Shown: positions 1 to 7,043 of the stretch, in pieces
How positions within the stretch are numbered: the stretch's first letter is position 1
How the letters are laid out: each line of letters starts with the position of its first letter
Virus record (IMG/VR): IMGVR_UViG_3300010354_014495
Span: 1 to 26,694 of that record
DNA from: a virus
Reading direction: 5' to 3' (one strand)
Length of the DNA: 26,694 nucleotides
The notes under the pieces: model-generated
What the model was told of the DNA's origin: nothing
Database searches by the model: none
Seen by the model: only the letters and a program-made list of their open reading frames with translations
Position numbers and translations under genes: made by a program

Positions 1-1
1 A

Positions 2-1387
2 CTTAAGAACAATCAAGGAACAGAAGAAACCCGAGTCCGTCATATGGATTATGGGGTTGTGCTTAACGCTTTCTTCTGGAGACGATTCAAAAACAAAGAA
101 GACATAACATTCTTTGATCCTAATCAAGTTCCTGACTTGTACGAAGCATTTTATAGCAATACAGAACGTTTCGAAGAACTTTATGTAAAATATGAAAAGC
201 AGTCTGGTCTACGTAAAAAGACCATGAGTGCTGAAGAAGTTTTTAAAAGTGGTATACTAAAGGAGCGTACTGATACAGGTCGTATCTACCTAGTGTTCAT
301 CGACAATGTGATGAATCAAGGCCCGTTTGATTCAGATTACCATACTATCTATCAGTCAAACTTATGCTGTGAAATACTTTTACCTACTAAATCTTTTAAG
401 CGTCTCGATGATGCTGACGGTCGCATCGCTTTATGTACTCTTGGATCGATCAACTGGGGCGCCTTCCGCAATCCTGAGGACATGCGTAGGGCTTGCCGTA
501 TTCTTCAGCGCAGTTTGTGTAACATACTTGACTATCAAGATTTCTTAAGTATTCAGAGTAAATTAAGTAACGATGAAATACAACCTCTGGGTATCGGCGT
601 TACTAATCTTGCCTACTGGCATGCTAAACGAGGATTAAAATATGGTAATACAGATAGTCTTGCAGAAGTTAAGTCGTGGATGGAGCACCAGGCATTCTAT
701 CTTACAGAAGCAACTGTCGAGCTGGCCAAAGAAAGAGGCAAGTGCAAAGACAGTGACAAAACTTGGTATGGACGTGGAACGTTCCCGTGGGAAAGACGTG
801 CCAAAGGTGTAAACGAACTCGCCGACTTTACTCCAGAACTAGATTGGGAACCACTACGTGAGCAAATGAAAGAACACGGTGTTCGAAACGCTACACTAAT
901 GGCTATTGCACCTGTTGAATCTAGTAGTGTTGTAATTAATAGTACTAATGGAATCGAGATGCCCATGTCACTTATCTCAACTAAAGAAAGCAAAGCAGGA
1001 TCTTTTACACAAGTTGTTCCAGAGTATCACAGATTGAAGAGCAAGTATCAATTAATGTGGGATCAAAGAGATTGTTCAGGATACTTAAAGACTGCGGCAG
1101 TACTTGCAGCCTATGTAGATCAGAGTATCAGTACCAATACATTTTATAACCCTGCACATTTTCCAGAGCGTAAAGTGCCAACTACATTGATTGCTAAGAA
1201 CTTGATGCAGGCACACATGTGGGGAATTAAAACTTTTTATTATAGCTTGATTAACAAAGCTGGCAGTAAAGCTATCGAAGCTATTGCCGAAGCATATATT
1301 AAACCTAACGGATATCATCTCAATGGCTTTAATGGCCATCAAGTTGATATCGAAATTGAAGAAGATTGTGAAGCGTGTAAACTATGA
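2..1387 (+). CDS. nrdA: Ribonucleoside-diphosphate reductase class Ia, alpha subunit (3' part)
   Basis: This is the C-terminal part of the catalytic large subunit that reduces ribonucleoside diphosphates to deoxyribonucleotides with NrdB. The reading frame is open from base 2, so the gene starts outside the window; the first ATG (44) lies inside the conserved VRHMDYG stretch and is not the start. Visible landmarks are the active-site motif QSNLCCEI (thiyl-radical cysteine codon 365-367), the TLGSINWGA and LGIGVTNLAY regions, the paired radical-transfer tyrosines in TFYYS, and the C-terminal redox pair CEACKL, which has a C-x2-C spacing where E. coli has C-x4-C. It overlaps nrdB by four bases (ATGA), implying translational coupling. 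Phage RNR supplies dNTPs from recycled host nucleotides. Identification is near certain; the N-terminal ATP-cone and first redox cysteine cannot be seen. Confidence 0.97.
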   Translation, partial: LKNNQGTEETRVRHMDYGVVLNAFFWRRFKNKEDITFFDPNQVPDLYEAFYSNTERFEELYVKYEKQSGLRKKTMSAEEVFKSGILKERTDTGRIYLVFIDNVMNQGPFDSDYHTIYQSNLCCEILLPTKSFKRLDDADGRIALCTLGSINWGAFRNPEDMRRACRILQRSLCNILDYQDFLSIQSKLSNDEIQPLGIGVTNLAYWHAKRGLKYGNTDSLAEVKSWMEHQAFYLTEATVELAKERGKCKDSDKTWYGRGTFPWERRAKGVNELADFTPELDWEPLREQMKEHGVRNATLMAIAPVESSSVVINSTNGIEMPMSLISTKESKAGSFTQVVPEYHRLKSKYQLMWDQRDCSGYLKTAAVLAAYVDQSISTNTFYNPAHFPERKVPTTLIAKNLMQAHMWGIKTFYYSLINKAGSKAIEAIAEAYIKPNGYHLNGFNGHQVDIEIEEDCEACKL

Positions 1388-2484
1388 GCAAACAACAATA
1401 TAACCTACAGACTAAGACAGACTACTTACAACGCAAAATGTTTTTGGACCCAGCAGGTCCAGTAACCATTCAACGATTTGAAGAAGTCAAATATAACAAG
1501 ATTGCAGACTTTGAAAAGACAGCTCGTGGCTTCTTTTGGGTGCCAGAAGAAATTTCGCTGACCAAAGATGCACAAGACTTTAAGGACGCCAGCGATGCGG
1601 TCAAGCATATCTTTACTAGTAACCTGCTTAGGCAAACTGCTCTTGACAGTTTGCAAGGCCGCGGCCCAAGCCAAATCTTTACTCCGGTCATAAGTTTACC
1701 AGAACTAGAAGCACTGGTCTATAACTGGACATTCTTTGAAACCAACATTCACAGCCGTTCGTATAGTCACATCATCCGTAACATTTACAACGTGCCTAAG
1801 GAAGTGTTTAACACTATTCACGACACTGAAGAAATTGTAAATATGGCGTCTAGCGTTGGCGCATACTACGATAAGTTACATCAGATTAACTGTGCTGTAG
1901 AATCTAACGGCGACATCAAAGAAGAAGAACATATTAGAGCTATCTATTTGGCCTTACACGCAAGTTATGCCTTAGAAGCGTTCCGCTTTATGGTATCATT
2001 CGCTACAAGCCTGGCAATGGTTGAAAACAAGATCTTTATTGGTAATGGTAACATTATCAGTTTGATTCTACAAGACGAGCTACTACATAAAGGATGGACA
2101 GCTTTCCTTATCAATCAGGTTGTTAAGGAAGATGCTCGATTCGCCAAAGCTGCACAAGACTATCAAGAAGAAGTAATGCAGATTTATCGTGACGTCATCA
2201 AAGAAGAAAAGGATTGGGCAGTATATTTGTTTAAGAAAGGTCCTGTTATTGGTCTTAATGCTAATATCCTAATCGACTTTGTAGACTATACTGCGGCTAA
2301 TGCATTGAAAGATATTGGAATTAAGTATTGGGCAACAGCGCCAAAGTCAACTCCGATTCCTTGGTTCAATAAGCATAGCGACACTAGTAAGAAGCAGACA
2401 GCACTACAAGAAAACGAATCCACTAACTATGTTATTGGTGTCATGAGTGATGCCATTGACTACGACGAACTACCAGTACTATAA
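1384..2484 (+). CDS. nrdB: Ribonucleoside-diphosphate reductase class Ia, beta (radical) subunit
   Basis: This is the small subunit, which carries the di-iron tyrosyl radical cofactor. At 366 aa it is close to E. coli NrdB (376 aa). The expected residues are present: W52 in FFWVPEE, iron ligand D88 in LDSLQGR, E119 and H123 with radical Y127 in IHSRSY, E198 in ALEAFRF, and E232/H235 in QDELLH. The C-terminal tail has the radical-relay tyrosine context NYVIG. One oddity is that E119 and H123 are four residues apart (E-T-N-I-H), whereas in E. coli the same ligands are three apart (E-T-I-H); all other ligand spacings checked agree. The start overlaps the nrdA stop in an ATGA, and glutaredoxin follows after 11 bases, so the three form one operon. 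Confidence 0.97.
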   Translation: MSKQQYNLQTKTDYLQRKMFLDPAGPVTIQRFEEVKYNKIADFEKTARGFFWVPEEISLTKDAQDFKDASDAVKHIFTSNLLRQTALDSLQGRGPSQIFTPVISLPELEALVYNWTFFETNIHSRSYSHIIRNIYNVPKEVFNTIHDTEEIVNMASSVGAYYDKLHQINCAVESNGDIKEEEHIRAIYLALHASYALEAFRFMVSFATSLAMVENKIFIGNGNIISLILQDELLHKGWTAFLINQVVKEDARFAKAAQDYQEEVMQIYRDVIKEEKDWAVYLFKKGPVIGLNANILIDFVDYTAANALKDIGIKYWATAPKSTPIPWFNKHSDTSKKQTALQENESTNYVIGVMSDAIDYDELPVL

Positions 2485-2495
2485 AGGAAATATAA

Positions 2496-2744
2496 ATGAA
2501 AGCAATCGTATGGAGTAAATATCACTGCCCTTATTGCGATCAAGCAAAGGCACTATTGAAATCTAGAAATATAGAATTTGAAGAACGTAAAATTGGCGAT
2601 GGTTATACTAGAGAAGAATTACTAGAAGCTGTACCAGATGCTCGTACTGTTCCACAGATATTTTTAGATGGAAAGTTAATTGGTGGTTTTACTGAGTTAC
2701 AAAGGTATGTACAAAACAATTTGGAACCACAGAGCACATTTTAA
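2496..2744 (+). CDS. Glutaredoxin
   Basis: This is an 82-aa thioredoxin-fold redox protein that likely re-reduces the C-terminal cysteine pair of NrdA. The dithiol active site CPYC is at residues 11-14, the cis-proline motif TVPQIF at 51-56, and the glutathione-binding GGFTEL near 63-68. Length and motif order are those of classic glutaredoxins such as GrxC. The start at 2496 has an AAAGGA ribosome-binding site about 7 bases upstream. It directly follows nrdB, the same logic as the T4 nrd cluster with its thioredoxin-like NrdC. NrdH-type proteins are an alternative, but the CPYC plus GG motif fits glutaredoxin better. Confidence 0.93.
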   Translation: MKAIVWSKYHCPYCDQAKALLKSRNIEFEERKIGDGYTREELLEAVPDARTVPQIFLDGKLIGGFTELQRYVQNNLEPQSTF

Positions 2745-2752
2745 GGAAAATC

Positions 2753-3058
2753 ATGTTATTAGAAAAGAAATACTCAGAAAACGATATCATTAGTTTTAAG
2801 TTGGCCAGCGGCGAAGAAGTTATTGGTAAATATATCAAAGACGATATGACAGCTTTCGTTATCAAGCATCCTTTGATGCTAGTTGCAAGCCAGAAGGGTG
2901 TTGGAATGGCACCATATATGTTCACTGTAGATCCTAGTAAAGAATTTACATTTACAAAATCCGCTATTCTGACCCATGCTAGTACAGATAAAGAAATTGC
3001 AGATCAATATCTGAGCCAGTCAAGTGGAATTGCAATAGCAAAGACTGGAATCGTTTAA
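2753..3058 (+). CDS. Small Sm-like (LSm-fold) phage protein
   Basis: A 101-aa protein of unknown role. The N-terminal half, from SENDIISFKLASGEEVIGKY through DDMTAFVIKHPLMLV, has the pattern of an Sm/LSm beta barrel: a strand ending in L-x-S/N-G-E-x-V-x-G, then a second strand pair. Sm-like proteins of about this size recur in T4-like marine phages, but the function is not established; RNA binding in the manner of Hfq would be a guess. No cysteine cluster, signal peptide or membrane helix is visible. AAGGAAA sits just upstream of ATG 2753, and the gap to glutaredoxin is only 8 bases, so it is probably co-transcribed with the nrd genes. Confidence 0.6.
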   Translation: MLLEKKYSENDIISFKLASGEEVIGKYIKDDMTAFVIKHPLMLVASQKGVGMAPYMFTVDPSKEFTFTKSAILTHASTDKEIADQYLSQSSGIAIAKTGIV

Positions 3059-3070
3059 CGGAGTACTGAT

Positions 3071-3478
3071 ATGGCAATTACTACTAGCAATCCAAATTCT
3101 AGACCCATAGTTACTAGTGAAACTAGCACTAATACTGGTGTCAGTATTGAAATCGATTACACCGAGTATTATAATAGAATTGCAACCGCAGTAGAAACAA
3201 TTGCCACTAACTCAACTACTATCAAAAACGATATTGAAAGTATTAAAAACTCAATTGCAGTTATTGAAACTAAACAAACTACCCTTGCTGAAAAAACAAG
3301 TGATATCCGAGACTATCAGTTAGCAATAAAAAACTTTGCAGAACACGATGGAATACATATCAAGAGTCCTTGGGAATATCTGTACATGTACTCTATCCTA
3401 AATGCCTATGTAGAAAAAGGCTATAATATCAATACAGCAAAGACAGAGGTAGAATCAAAACCAAAACACAGAGACTGA
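3071..3478 (+). CDS. Hypothetical protein with central coiled coil
   Basis: A 135-aa protein I do not recognise. The first 25 residues are Ser/Thr/Asn-rich and look disordered. Residues about 30-90 show heptad spacing of Ile/Val/Leu (for example IATAVETIATNSTTIKNDI and IESIKNSIAVIETKQTTL), suggesting a coiled coil. The C-terminal part is a compact aromatic stretch (SPWEYLYMYSILNAYVEKG). No signal peptide is visible. GGAG sits upstream of ATG 3071. It lies directly before the PAAR spike gene (1-base gap), so a baseplate or tail-associated structural role is plausible but is inferred from position only. Confidence 0.6.
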   Translation: MAITTSNPNSRPIVTSETSTNTGVSIEIDYTEYYNRIATAVETIATNSTTIKNDIESIKNSIAVIETKQTTLAEKTSDIRDYQLAIKNFAEHDGIHIKSPWEYLYMYSILNAYVEKGYNINTAKTEVESKPKHRD

Positions 3479-3479
3479 T

Positions 3480-3743
3480 ATGCCAGGTATAGCTCGTGAT
3501 GCTGGAACAGATACTGCTGGTGGAGCAATTATACAAGGTTCTCCCAATGTGTTTGCTAACGGACAACCAGTTGTACGGATTGGTGATGCTGTACAACCAC
3601 ACGGTCGCGGCCCACATGCTGGCCCAGTAATGGTTGGCGGTAGTGGAAATGTAAAAGCCAACGGAATAGGTGTGAGTAGGGCAGGAGATGCCGCCAGTTG
3701 TGGACATAGCGCAACTGGTTCCGGTAATGTTTTTGCCAATTAA
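3480..3743 (+). CDS. PAAR-motif baseplate spike tip protein (T4 gp5.4-like)
   Basis: An 87-aa PAAR-repeat protein predicted to fold as a sharp cone that caps the central spike of a contractile tail. Repeated units with the pattern G-x-x-N-V-x-A-N-G are visible: GSPNVFANGQPVVRIGD, GSGNVKANGIGVSRAGD and the closing GSGNVFAN. Histidines at HGRGPHAG and the Cys-His in ASCGHS are candidate zinc ligands at the tip. T4 gp5.4 is 97 aa and belongs to this family; type VI secretion PAAR proteins are the bacterial relatives. A short stand-alone PAAR among phage genes supports a tail role over a secretion-system effector. No toxin domain is fused. Confidence 0.9.
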   Translation: MPGIARDAGTDTAGGAIIQGSPNVFANGQPVVRIGDAVQPHGRGPHAGPVMVGGSGNVKANGIGVSRAGDAASCGHSATGSGNVFAN

Positions 3744-3744
3744 T

Positions 3745-3773
3745 TAGACATTATTTTCTGCCTATAGTATAGT
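3745..3773 (+). promoter_or_regulatory. Putative sigma70-type promoter upstream of the Hc1-like gene
   Basis: TAGACA (3745-3750) and TATAGT (3768-3773) are separated by 17 bp, each one mismatch from consensus. The predicted start near 3780 leaves about a 32-base leader before ATG 3812. Motif reading only. Confidence 0.5.
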
Positions 3774-3811
3774 CTGCATAAGTATTCTGTACTTGCCTAA
3801 AGGAGAAATAA

Positions 3812-4003
3812 ATGGCTACAAATAGATATCAAGAATTCGCTAAAGTCGTAGAAGCAATGGAAAATGATTTCGAAAAATTCTACGATAAAGAAGTTGGCGC
3901 AGCCGGCACTCGTGTTCGTAAACACTTACAAGAACTTGCTGGTCTTTGTAAAGATGTACGCAAAGACGTTACCGAAGTAAAAAATCAGCGCAAAACACAA
4001 TAA
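3812..4003 (+). CDS. Histone H1-like (Hc1-type) small nucleoid protein
   Basis: A 63-aa charged, helical protein. The segment from VVEAMENDFEKFYDKEV through GAAGTRVRKHLQELAGLCKD matches the conserved helical domain of bacterial Hc1/histone H1-like proteins known from Chlamydia and Bacteroidetes, with the hallmark A-x-G-T-R-x-R-K. The long Lys/Ala/Pro tail of chlamydial Hc1 is absent, so this is the short form. A likely role is DNA binding or compaction of phage or host DNA, inferred from family. It is preceded by an AAAGGAGA ribosome-binding site and a sigma70-like promoter, so it may be expressed independently of the upstream tail genes. Confidence 0.75.
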   Translation: MATNRYQEFAKVVEAMENDFEKFYDKEVGAAGTRVRKHLQELAGLCKDVRKDVTEVKNQRKTQ

Positions 4004-4006
4004 ATA
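3999..4006 (+). promoter_or_regulatory. T4-type late promoter motif (AATAAATA)
   Basis: AATAAATA followed by C matches the T4-like late -10 element TATAAATA with one mismatch at the first base. It overlaps the stop of the Hc1-like gene and lies about 58 bases before ATG 4065. A separate perfect TATAAT (4037-4042) with no convincing -35 lies in the same gap. Confidence 0.45.
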
Positions 4007-4064
4007 CTGTGTCAACCAATTATGGTGACAAGGCGTTATAATATTATGCTTGGAGGAGACTAGC

Positions 4065-4367
4065 ATGAAAAAAATCTTAGCAGTATTATTGCTTACATCG
4101 AGCACAATAGCATTTGCTGGCCACGGTCACCATGGTCTACGACATGGACATCATCATAAGCACTGGCACGGTCCCCACCATGGTTGGGTAGTGCCTGCCC
4201 TTATTGGCGGCGCCGTAGTTTATGCGGCAACTAGACCAGATCCAATTGTCGTGCAACAACCAACAGTTGTGTTACAACCTAATCAAGTCTTAATCGATGG
4301 TGTTGTATATACAAAACAGATAATGATTATTAATGGTGTACAACAAGAGGTATTGTTAAAGCAATGA
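4065..4367 (+). CDS. Secreted His-rich small protein
   Basis: A 100-aa protein of unknown function. The start is ATG 4065, with GGAGGAG at 4052-4058; an upstream in-frame TTG would overlap that ribosome-binding site. Residues 1-18 form a Sec signal peptide (MKKILAVLLLTSSTIAFA) cleaved before GHGHH. The mature protein opens with about 25 residues containing roughly a dozen histidines, then a hydrophobic stretch WVVPALIGGAVVYAA that could be a glycine-zipper-like membrane segment, and a C-terminal beta-rich region (VLIDGVVYTKQIMIINGVQQEVLL). A metal-binding or envelope-inserted role is suggested by composition only. The gene ends in an ATGA overlap with the next. Confidence 0.8.
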   Translation: MKKILAVLLLTSSTIAFAGHGHHGLRHGHHHKHWHGPHHGWVVPALIGGAVVYAATRPDPIVVQQPTVVLQPNQVLIDGVVYTKQIMIINGVQQEVLLKQ

Positions 4368-4525
4368 AAATTTGGGAAGCCACAATAAAATTACCAACTG
4401 GTCCACAACGACAAGTCAAAACTACTGTTTCCGCTGAAAACGTATATGCCGCAATGGCATTACTAGAACAACAGTACGGAAAAGGTTGTTGTTTAGGACC
4501 TCCTCGAGAAATCAAATACAAGTGA
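4364..4525 (+). CDS. Small hypothetical protein, 53 aa
   Basis: A 53-codon open frame starting in the ATGA overlap with the His-rich gene and ending TGA at 4523-4525, six bases before iscU. The protein starts MKIWEATIKLPTG and has a two-stranded then helical look (QVKTTVSAENVYAAMALLEQ), followed by GKGCCLGPPREIKYK. This resembles the short beta-alpha modules common in phage genomes. It carries a vicinal cysteine pair. Its support is the tight coupling to both neighbours and a protein-like composition; function is unknown. Confidence 0.6.
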   Translation: MKIWEATIKLPTGPQRQVKTTVSAENVYAAMALLEQQYGKGCCLGPPREIKYK

Positions 4526-4531
4526 TAAGTT

Positions 4532-4936
4532 ATGGCATACTCTGAACAAGTGATTGATCATTATGAGAATCCAAGAAATGTTGGCTCTTTTGATAGGACT
4601 GACGACTCCGTTGGTACTGGCATGGTTGGTGCACCTGCTTGTGGCGATGTTATGAAGCTACAGATAAAAGTCGATGATACTACGGGTATAATTACCGATG
4701 CTAAGTTTAAGACTTATGGTTGCGGAAGTGCTATTGCAAGTAGTTCATTGATTACCGAATGGGTCAAAGGCAAAACACTTGACCAAGCAACAACAATCAA
4801 GAATACCCAAATTGCAGAAGAACTTGCACTTCCTCCGGTTAAAATACATTGTTCTATCCTAGCAGAAGATGCTATCAAAGCCGCAGTAGAGGACTATAGA
4901 AAAAAGCATGCTCAAGTATCCTATAACAATAGTTGA
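4532..4936 (+). CDS. iscU: Fe-S cluster assembly scaffold IscU
   Basis: A 134-aa scaffold on which [2Fe-2S] clusters are built before transfer to apo-proteins. The three cluster cysteines are present: C37 in GAPACGDV (with D39), C64 in YGCGSA and C107 in KIHCS, plus H106. The chaperone-recognition motif LPPVK, bound by the Hsp70 HscA in bacteria, is intact at residues 100-104. Length and motif order are those of full IscU (E. coli 128 aa). No IscS, HscA or HscB is in the window, so host cysteine desulfurase would have to supply sulfur. The 3' end overlaps the next gene by 29 bases, and iscA follows it, making an iscU-oxygenase-iscA operon. Confidence 0.95.
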   Translation: MAYSEQVIDHYENPRNVGSFDRTDDSVGTGMVGAPACGDVMKLQIKVDDTTGIITDAKFKTYGCGSAIASSSLITEWVKGKTLDQATTIKNTQIAEELALPPVKIHCSILAEDAIKAAVEDYRKKHAQVSYNNS

Positions 4937-5555
4937 TAACTTTTATGAAGATCCAGATCAAATTAGAGATTTTGCACTAGGATTAAAATATCATAGTCCT
5001 CGCAACCTAGACGAGAGCGAAGGAATATTCCCGGGTAAACGGACAAGCGAATTAGGTCCATCACATCCGGGATTTTTTTATTATTCTGTTAATAAACTCC
5101 TTAGTGTTTTCCATGATTATAAGACACAACAGCTCAGTTGGAATATTTCTAATAAGTTTCAGCTTATTGATTCGTCATTTAAATCCGACTGGATACATTC
5201 CGATGTTGGTTGTGTATTTGCTGCCATAGTTTATCTAACACCCAATGCGCCTTTAGATGCAGGAACCTCTATATATAAAAAAAATAATAACTTTCGAAAA
5301 GATTTGTATGAAAAGTTAAACGAAGAAAAATTTAATTTTTATCGAAATAATGGCGAAGATAAAAGAGATGTAATAAATTCAATGTTTACCGAAACAGTTC
5401 GTGTTAATAATATGTATAATCGACTTCTAGTCTACGAAGCCGAACAGTTCCACGGTGGCAATAACTTTTTTGGATCTACAGATGAGGACTCCCGACTTAC
5501 ACAGATATTTTTTATCAAAGCTATTGATACTAACTCCTATCCATTACAGCGATGA
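4908..5555 (+). CDS. Putative 2OG-Fe(II) oxygenase-like protein (DUF6445-like)
   Basis: A 215-aa protein with the pattern of a cupin-fold iron/2-oxoglutarate oxygenase. The motif WIHSDVG gives an H-x-D pair, the distal histidine is probably in [11 protein letters not shown], and [11 protein letters not shown] provides the arginine after it that usually binds 2-oxoglutarate. The order H-x-D ... H ... R and the length fit small phage-encoded oxygenases such as the DUF6445 type. The substrate is unknown. The ATG at 4908 lies inside iscU (29-base overlap) and no better start follows in frame; the stop overlaps the iscA ATG (ATGA). Being sandwiched between two Fe-S genes may reflect shared iron use, which is only inference. 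Confidence 0.7.
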   Translation: MLKYPITIVDNFYEDPDQIRDFALGLKYHSPRNLDESEGIFPGKRTSELGPSHPGFFYYSVNKLLSVFHDYKTQQLSWNISNKFQLIDSSFKSDWIHSDVGCVFAAIVYLTPNAPLDAGTSIYKKNNNFRKDLYEKLNEEKFNFYRNNGEDKRDVINSMFTETVRVNNMYNRLLVYEAEQFHGGNNFFGSTDEDSRLTQIFFIKAIDTNSYPLQR

Positions 5556-5872
5556 TAACTTTGACAAATAAGGCAGCAGAAAAAATCAAGCAACAACTAC
5601 AGCGCAGGGGAAAAGGGCTGGGTATCAGGATAGGTGTTAAAACTACAGGATGTTCGGGACTTGCCTATGTTTTAGAATACGTAGACAAAATATTTGAAGG
5701 GGATCACATTTTTGACTCCAACGGTGTTCACATATATGTAGATCCCAAAAGTATGGCGTATATTACTGGATTGGAAATGGATTGGATACGTAATGGGCTT
5801 AATGAAGGGTTTGAATTTCGTAATCCAAACGAAAAAGATCGTTGCGGCTGTGGCGAATCTTTCCGAGTATAA
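5552..5872 (+). CDS. iscA: A-type Fe-S carrier protein IscA
   Basis: A 106-aa A-type carrier that accepts Fe-S clusters and passes them to targets. It is collinear with E. coli IscA (107 aa). The conserved cysteines are C34 in [10 protein letters not shown] and C98/C100 in the C-terminal CGCGESF. The GLNEGFEF and [11 protein letters not shown] stretches identify it as IscA rather than ErpA. It starts inside the stop of the preceding gene (ATGA), so expression is coupled to the iscU operon. Possible clients include phage or host Fe-S proteins, and ferredoxin needed by the bilin reductase encoded further downstream. Confidence 0.95.
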   Translation: MITLTNKAAEKIKQQLQRRGKGLGIRIGVKTTGCSGLAYVLEYVDKIFEGDHIFDSNGVHIYVDPKSMAYITGLEMDWIRNGLNEGFEFRNPNEKDRCGCGESFRV

Positions 5873-5882
5873 GCCAAAATAA

Positions 5883-5911
5883 TTGACATATAGAGAAACT
5901 TCAGCTACAAT
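5883..5911 (+). promoter_or_regulatory. Consensus sigma70 promoter
   Basis: TTGACA (5883-5888) and TACAAT (5906-5911) are separated by exactly 17 bp: a perfect -35 and a one-mismatch -10. The predicted start near 5918 gives about a 26-base leader to ATG 5944. This is the strongest host-type promoter seen in the window and suggests early transcription of the following gene. Confidence 0.75.
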
Positions 5912-5943
5912 AGTGGCTGTGTTTATATTTTTGGTGAATATTT

Positions 5944-6342
5944 ATGAGTATGCATTTGGAAGGGCCTTGGCTTAGTACCACCGGCAAAAAAAGAGGCAAA
6001 CGTAAGTTTCGCAATGCTGAAGAAGCAAGAAAGGCACGAGAATTGGACGAAAGTTGGAAAGAACTCCAAAAAAAATGGGGTTTGGAAGCAGAAGAGAGAA
6101 AGCGCAAGCGAGCCCTTTCGGCACCTGTTATGCTTCCTACAGAATCCGGTATCTACCGTAGAGATACTGGTCCCCGTATTCCTAGCCTTAATGGCGGTAT
6201 GGATATGGCACCGGCTACAAAGGCTGCGCCAAAAGTTTACACCGGAACTAAAGTTAAAGGTATTGCTACTATGCACAAAAGCAATGCAGTACCTGTTTTT
6301 AGTGACGAAGAAGCAGTAGACATTTCCAAAATGCGTCGATAA
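5944..6342 (+). CDS. Conserved phage protein of unknown function
   Basis: A 132-aa basic protein. Its start MSMHLEGPWLSTTGK, the RNAEEARKARELDESW helix and the C-terminal block KVYTGTKVKGIATMHKSNAV with FSDEEA-x-DISKMRR match, from memory, a conserved hypothetical seen in many unrelated tailed phages. The middle (residues 60-85) is a low-complexity linker. No enzymatic motif is visible. It sits alone behind a near-consensus sigma70 promoter, suggesting an early gene. GGTG at 5933-5936 is the only weak ribosome-binding site. Confidence 0.8.
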   Translation: MSMHLEGPWLSTTGKKRGKRKFRNAEEARKARELDESWKELQKKWGLEAEERKRKRALSAPVMLPTESGIYRRDTGPRIPSLNGGMDMAPATKAAPKVYTGTKVKGIATMHKSNAVPVFSDEEAVDISKMRR

Positions 6343-6398
6343 AGCAGGACTATATAAACGTAGTAGTTTACAACATAGGAAACAAGATAATTACTTGT

Positions 6399-6420
6399 TG
6401 CACCGAGAAATTTTGGTGCA
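6399..6420 (+). other. Nine-bp hairpin in the SleB leader
   Basis: 6399-6407 pairs with 6412-6420 (two G-U pairs) around an AAAT loop, followed after three bases by CTTTT. It could be a weak terminator of the upstream gene or a leader structure. It sits in a 161-base gap (6343-6503) that otherwise holds two AAGGAG-like sites and a small GACC/GGTC hairpin. Confidence 0.4.
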
Positions 6421-6503
6421 GGCTTTTAACGCATAAGGAGATGTATCAGAGCCAAAGTAAAACGACCCTAGCGAGGTCTTATCCAGCGTAAAGGAGAAGA
6501 AAG

Positions 6504-7034
6504 ATGATACGCATCATGAAAACAGCAGTTTTAGCACTGGCACTTTTGGTAGTGTTTATAACTGGACAAACAGTAATCGAGTATAAGCTAGACCGTCTTA
6601 AAGAAGCTAGGACAACAGCAAGCCCGGTTACAGCAGAATTAAGACAGCGACAATTAGACTGTCTTGCCCGTAACATTTACCACGAAGCCGGTTATGAGCC
6701 ATTCGAAGGTAAAGTAGCAGTAGCACAAGTAACACTAAACAGGGTCGAAAGTGGTTTATTCCCTAGCGATGTCTGTAAAGTAGTATATCAAAAAAATGTT
6801 ATCTACGAAAAAGTACTTTGCCAATTTAGTTGGTACTGTGAGCAAGCCAGTATCAAGAAACCTATGAATGGCCCTGTGTACACAGAAAGTATGGAGGTAG
6901 CCAAAAAAGTATTGCTAGAGGGATTTAGATTGCCTTCAGTTAAAGATGCACTTTATTTCCACGGTGATTATATTAATCCAGGGTGGAAACGAGAAAAAGT
7001 TGCTAAAATTGGCCGTCACATTTTTTACAAATAA
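6504..7034 (+). CDS. SleB-type cell wall hydrolase with N-terminal membrane anchor
   Basis: A 176-aa peptidoglycan hydrolase of the Hydrolase_2/SleB family. Residues 6-22 are a hydrophobic segment (signal anchor or signal peptide). The catalytic domain runs from about residue 50: LARNIYHEAGYEPFEGK has the catalytic glutamate E61, followed by VAVAQVTLNRV, then CQFSWYC, and ends with the conserved ALYFHGDYINPGW and IGRHIFY. A lytic transglycosylase-like activity is expected from the family. It is a candidate endolysin: the N-terminal helix would allow Sec-dependent export as in signal-arrest-release endolysins. AAAGGAG sits 8-9 bases before ATG 6504. A three-helix membrane protein follows after 9 bases. 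Confidence 0.88.
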   Translation: MIRIMKTAVLALALLVVFITGQTVIEYKLDRLKEARTTASPVTAELRQRQLDCLARNIYHEAGYEPFEGKVAVAQVTLNRVESGLFPSDVCKVVYQKNVIYEKVLCQFSWYCEQASIKKPMNGPVYTESMEVAKKVLLEGFRLPSVKDALYFHGDYINPGWKREKVAKIGRHIFYK

Positions 7035-7043
7035 GGATAAATC

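Noticed and set aside
6441-6491. A 16-codon open frame before the SleB gene (possible leader peptide)
   Set aside because: Its AAGGAG site directly abuts the ATG with no spacing, the peptide has no distinctive codon run, and no attenuator-type hairpin follows; chance is more likely.
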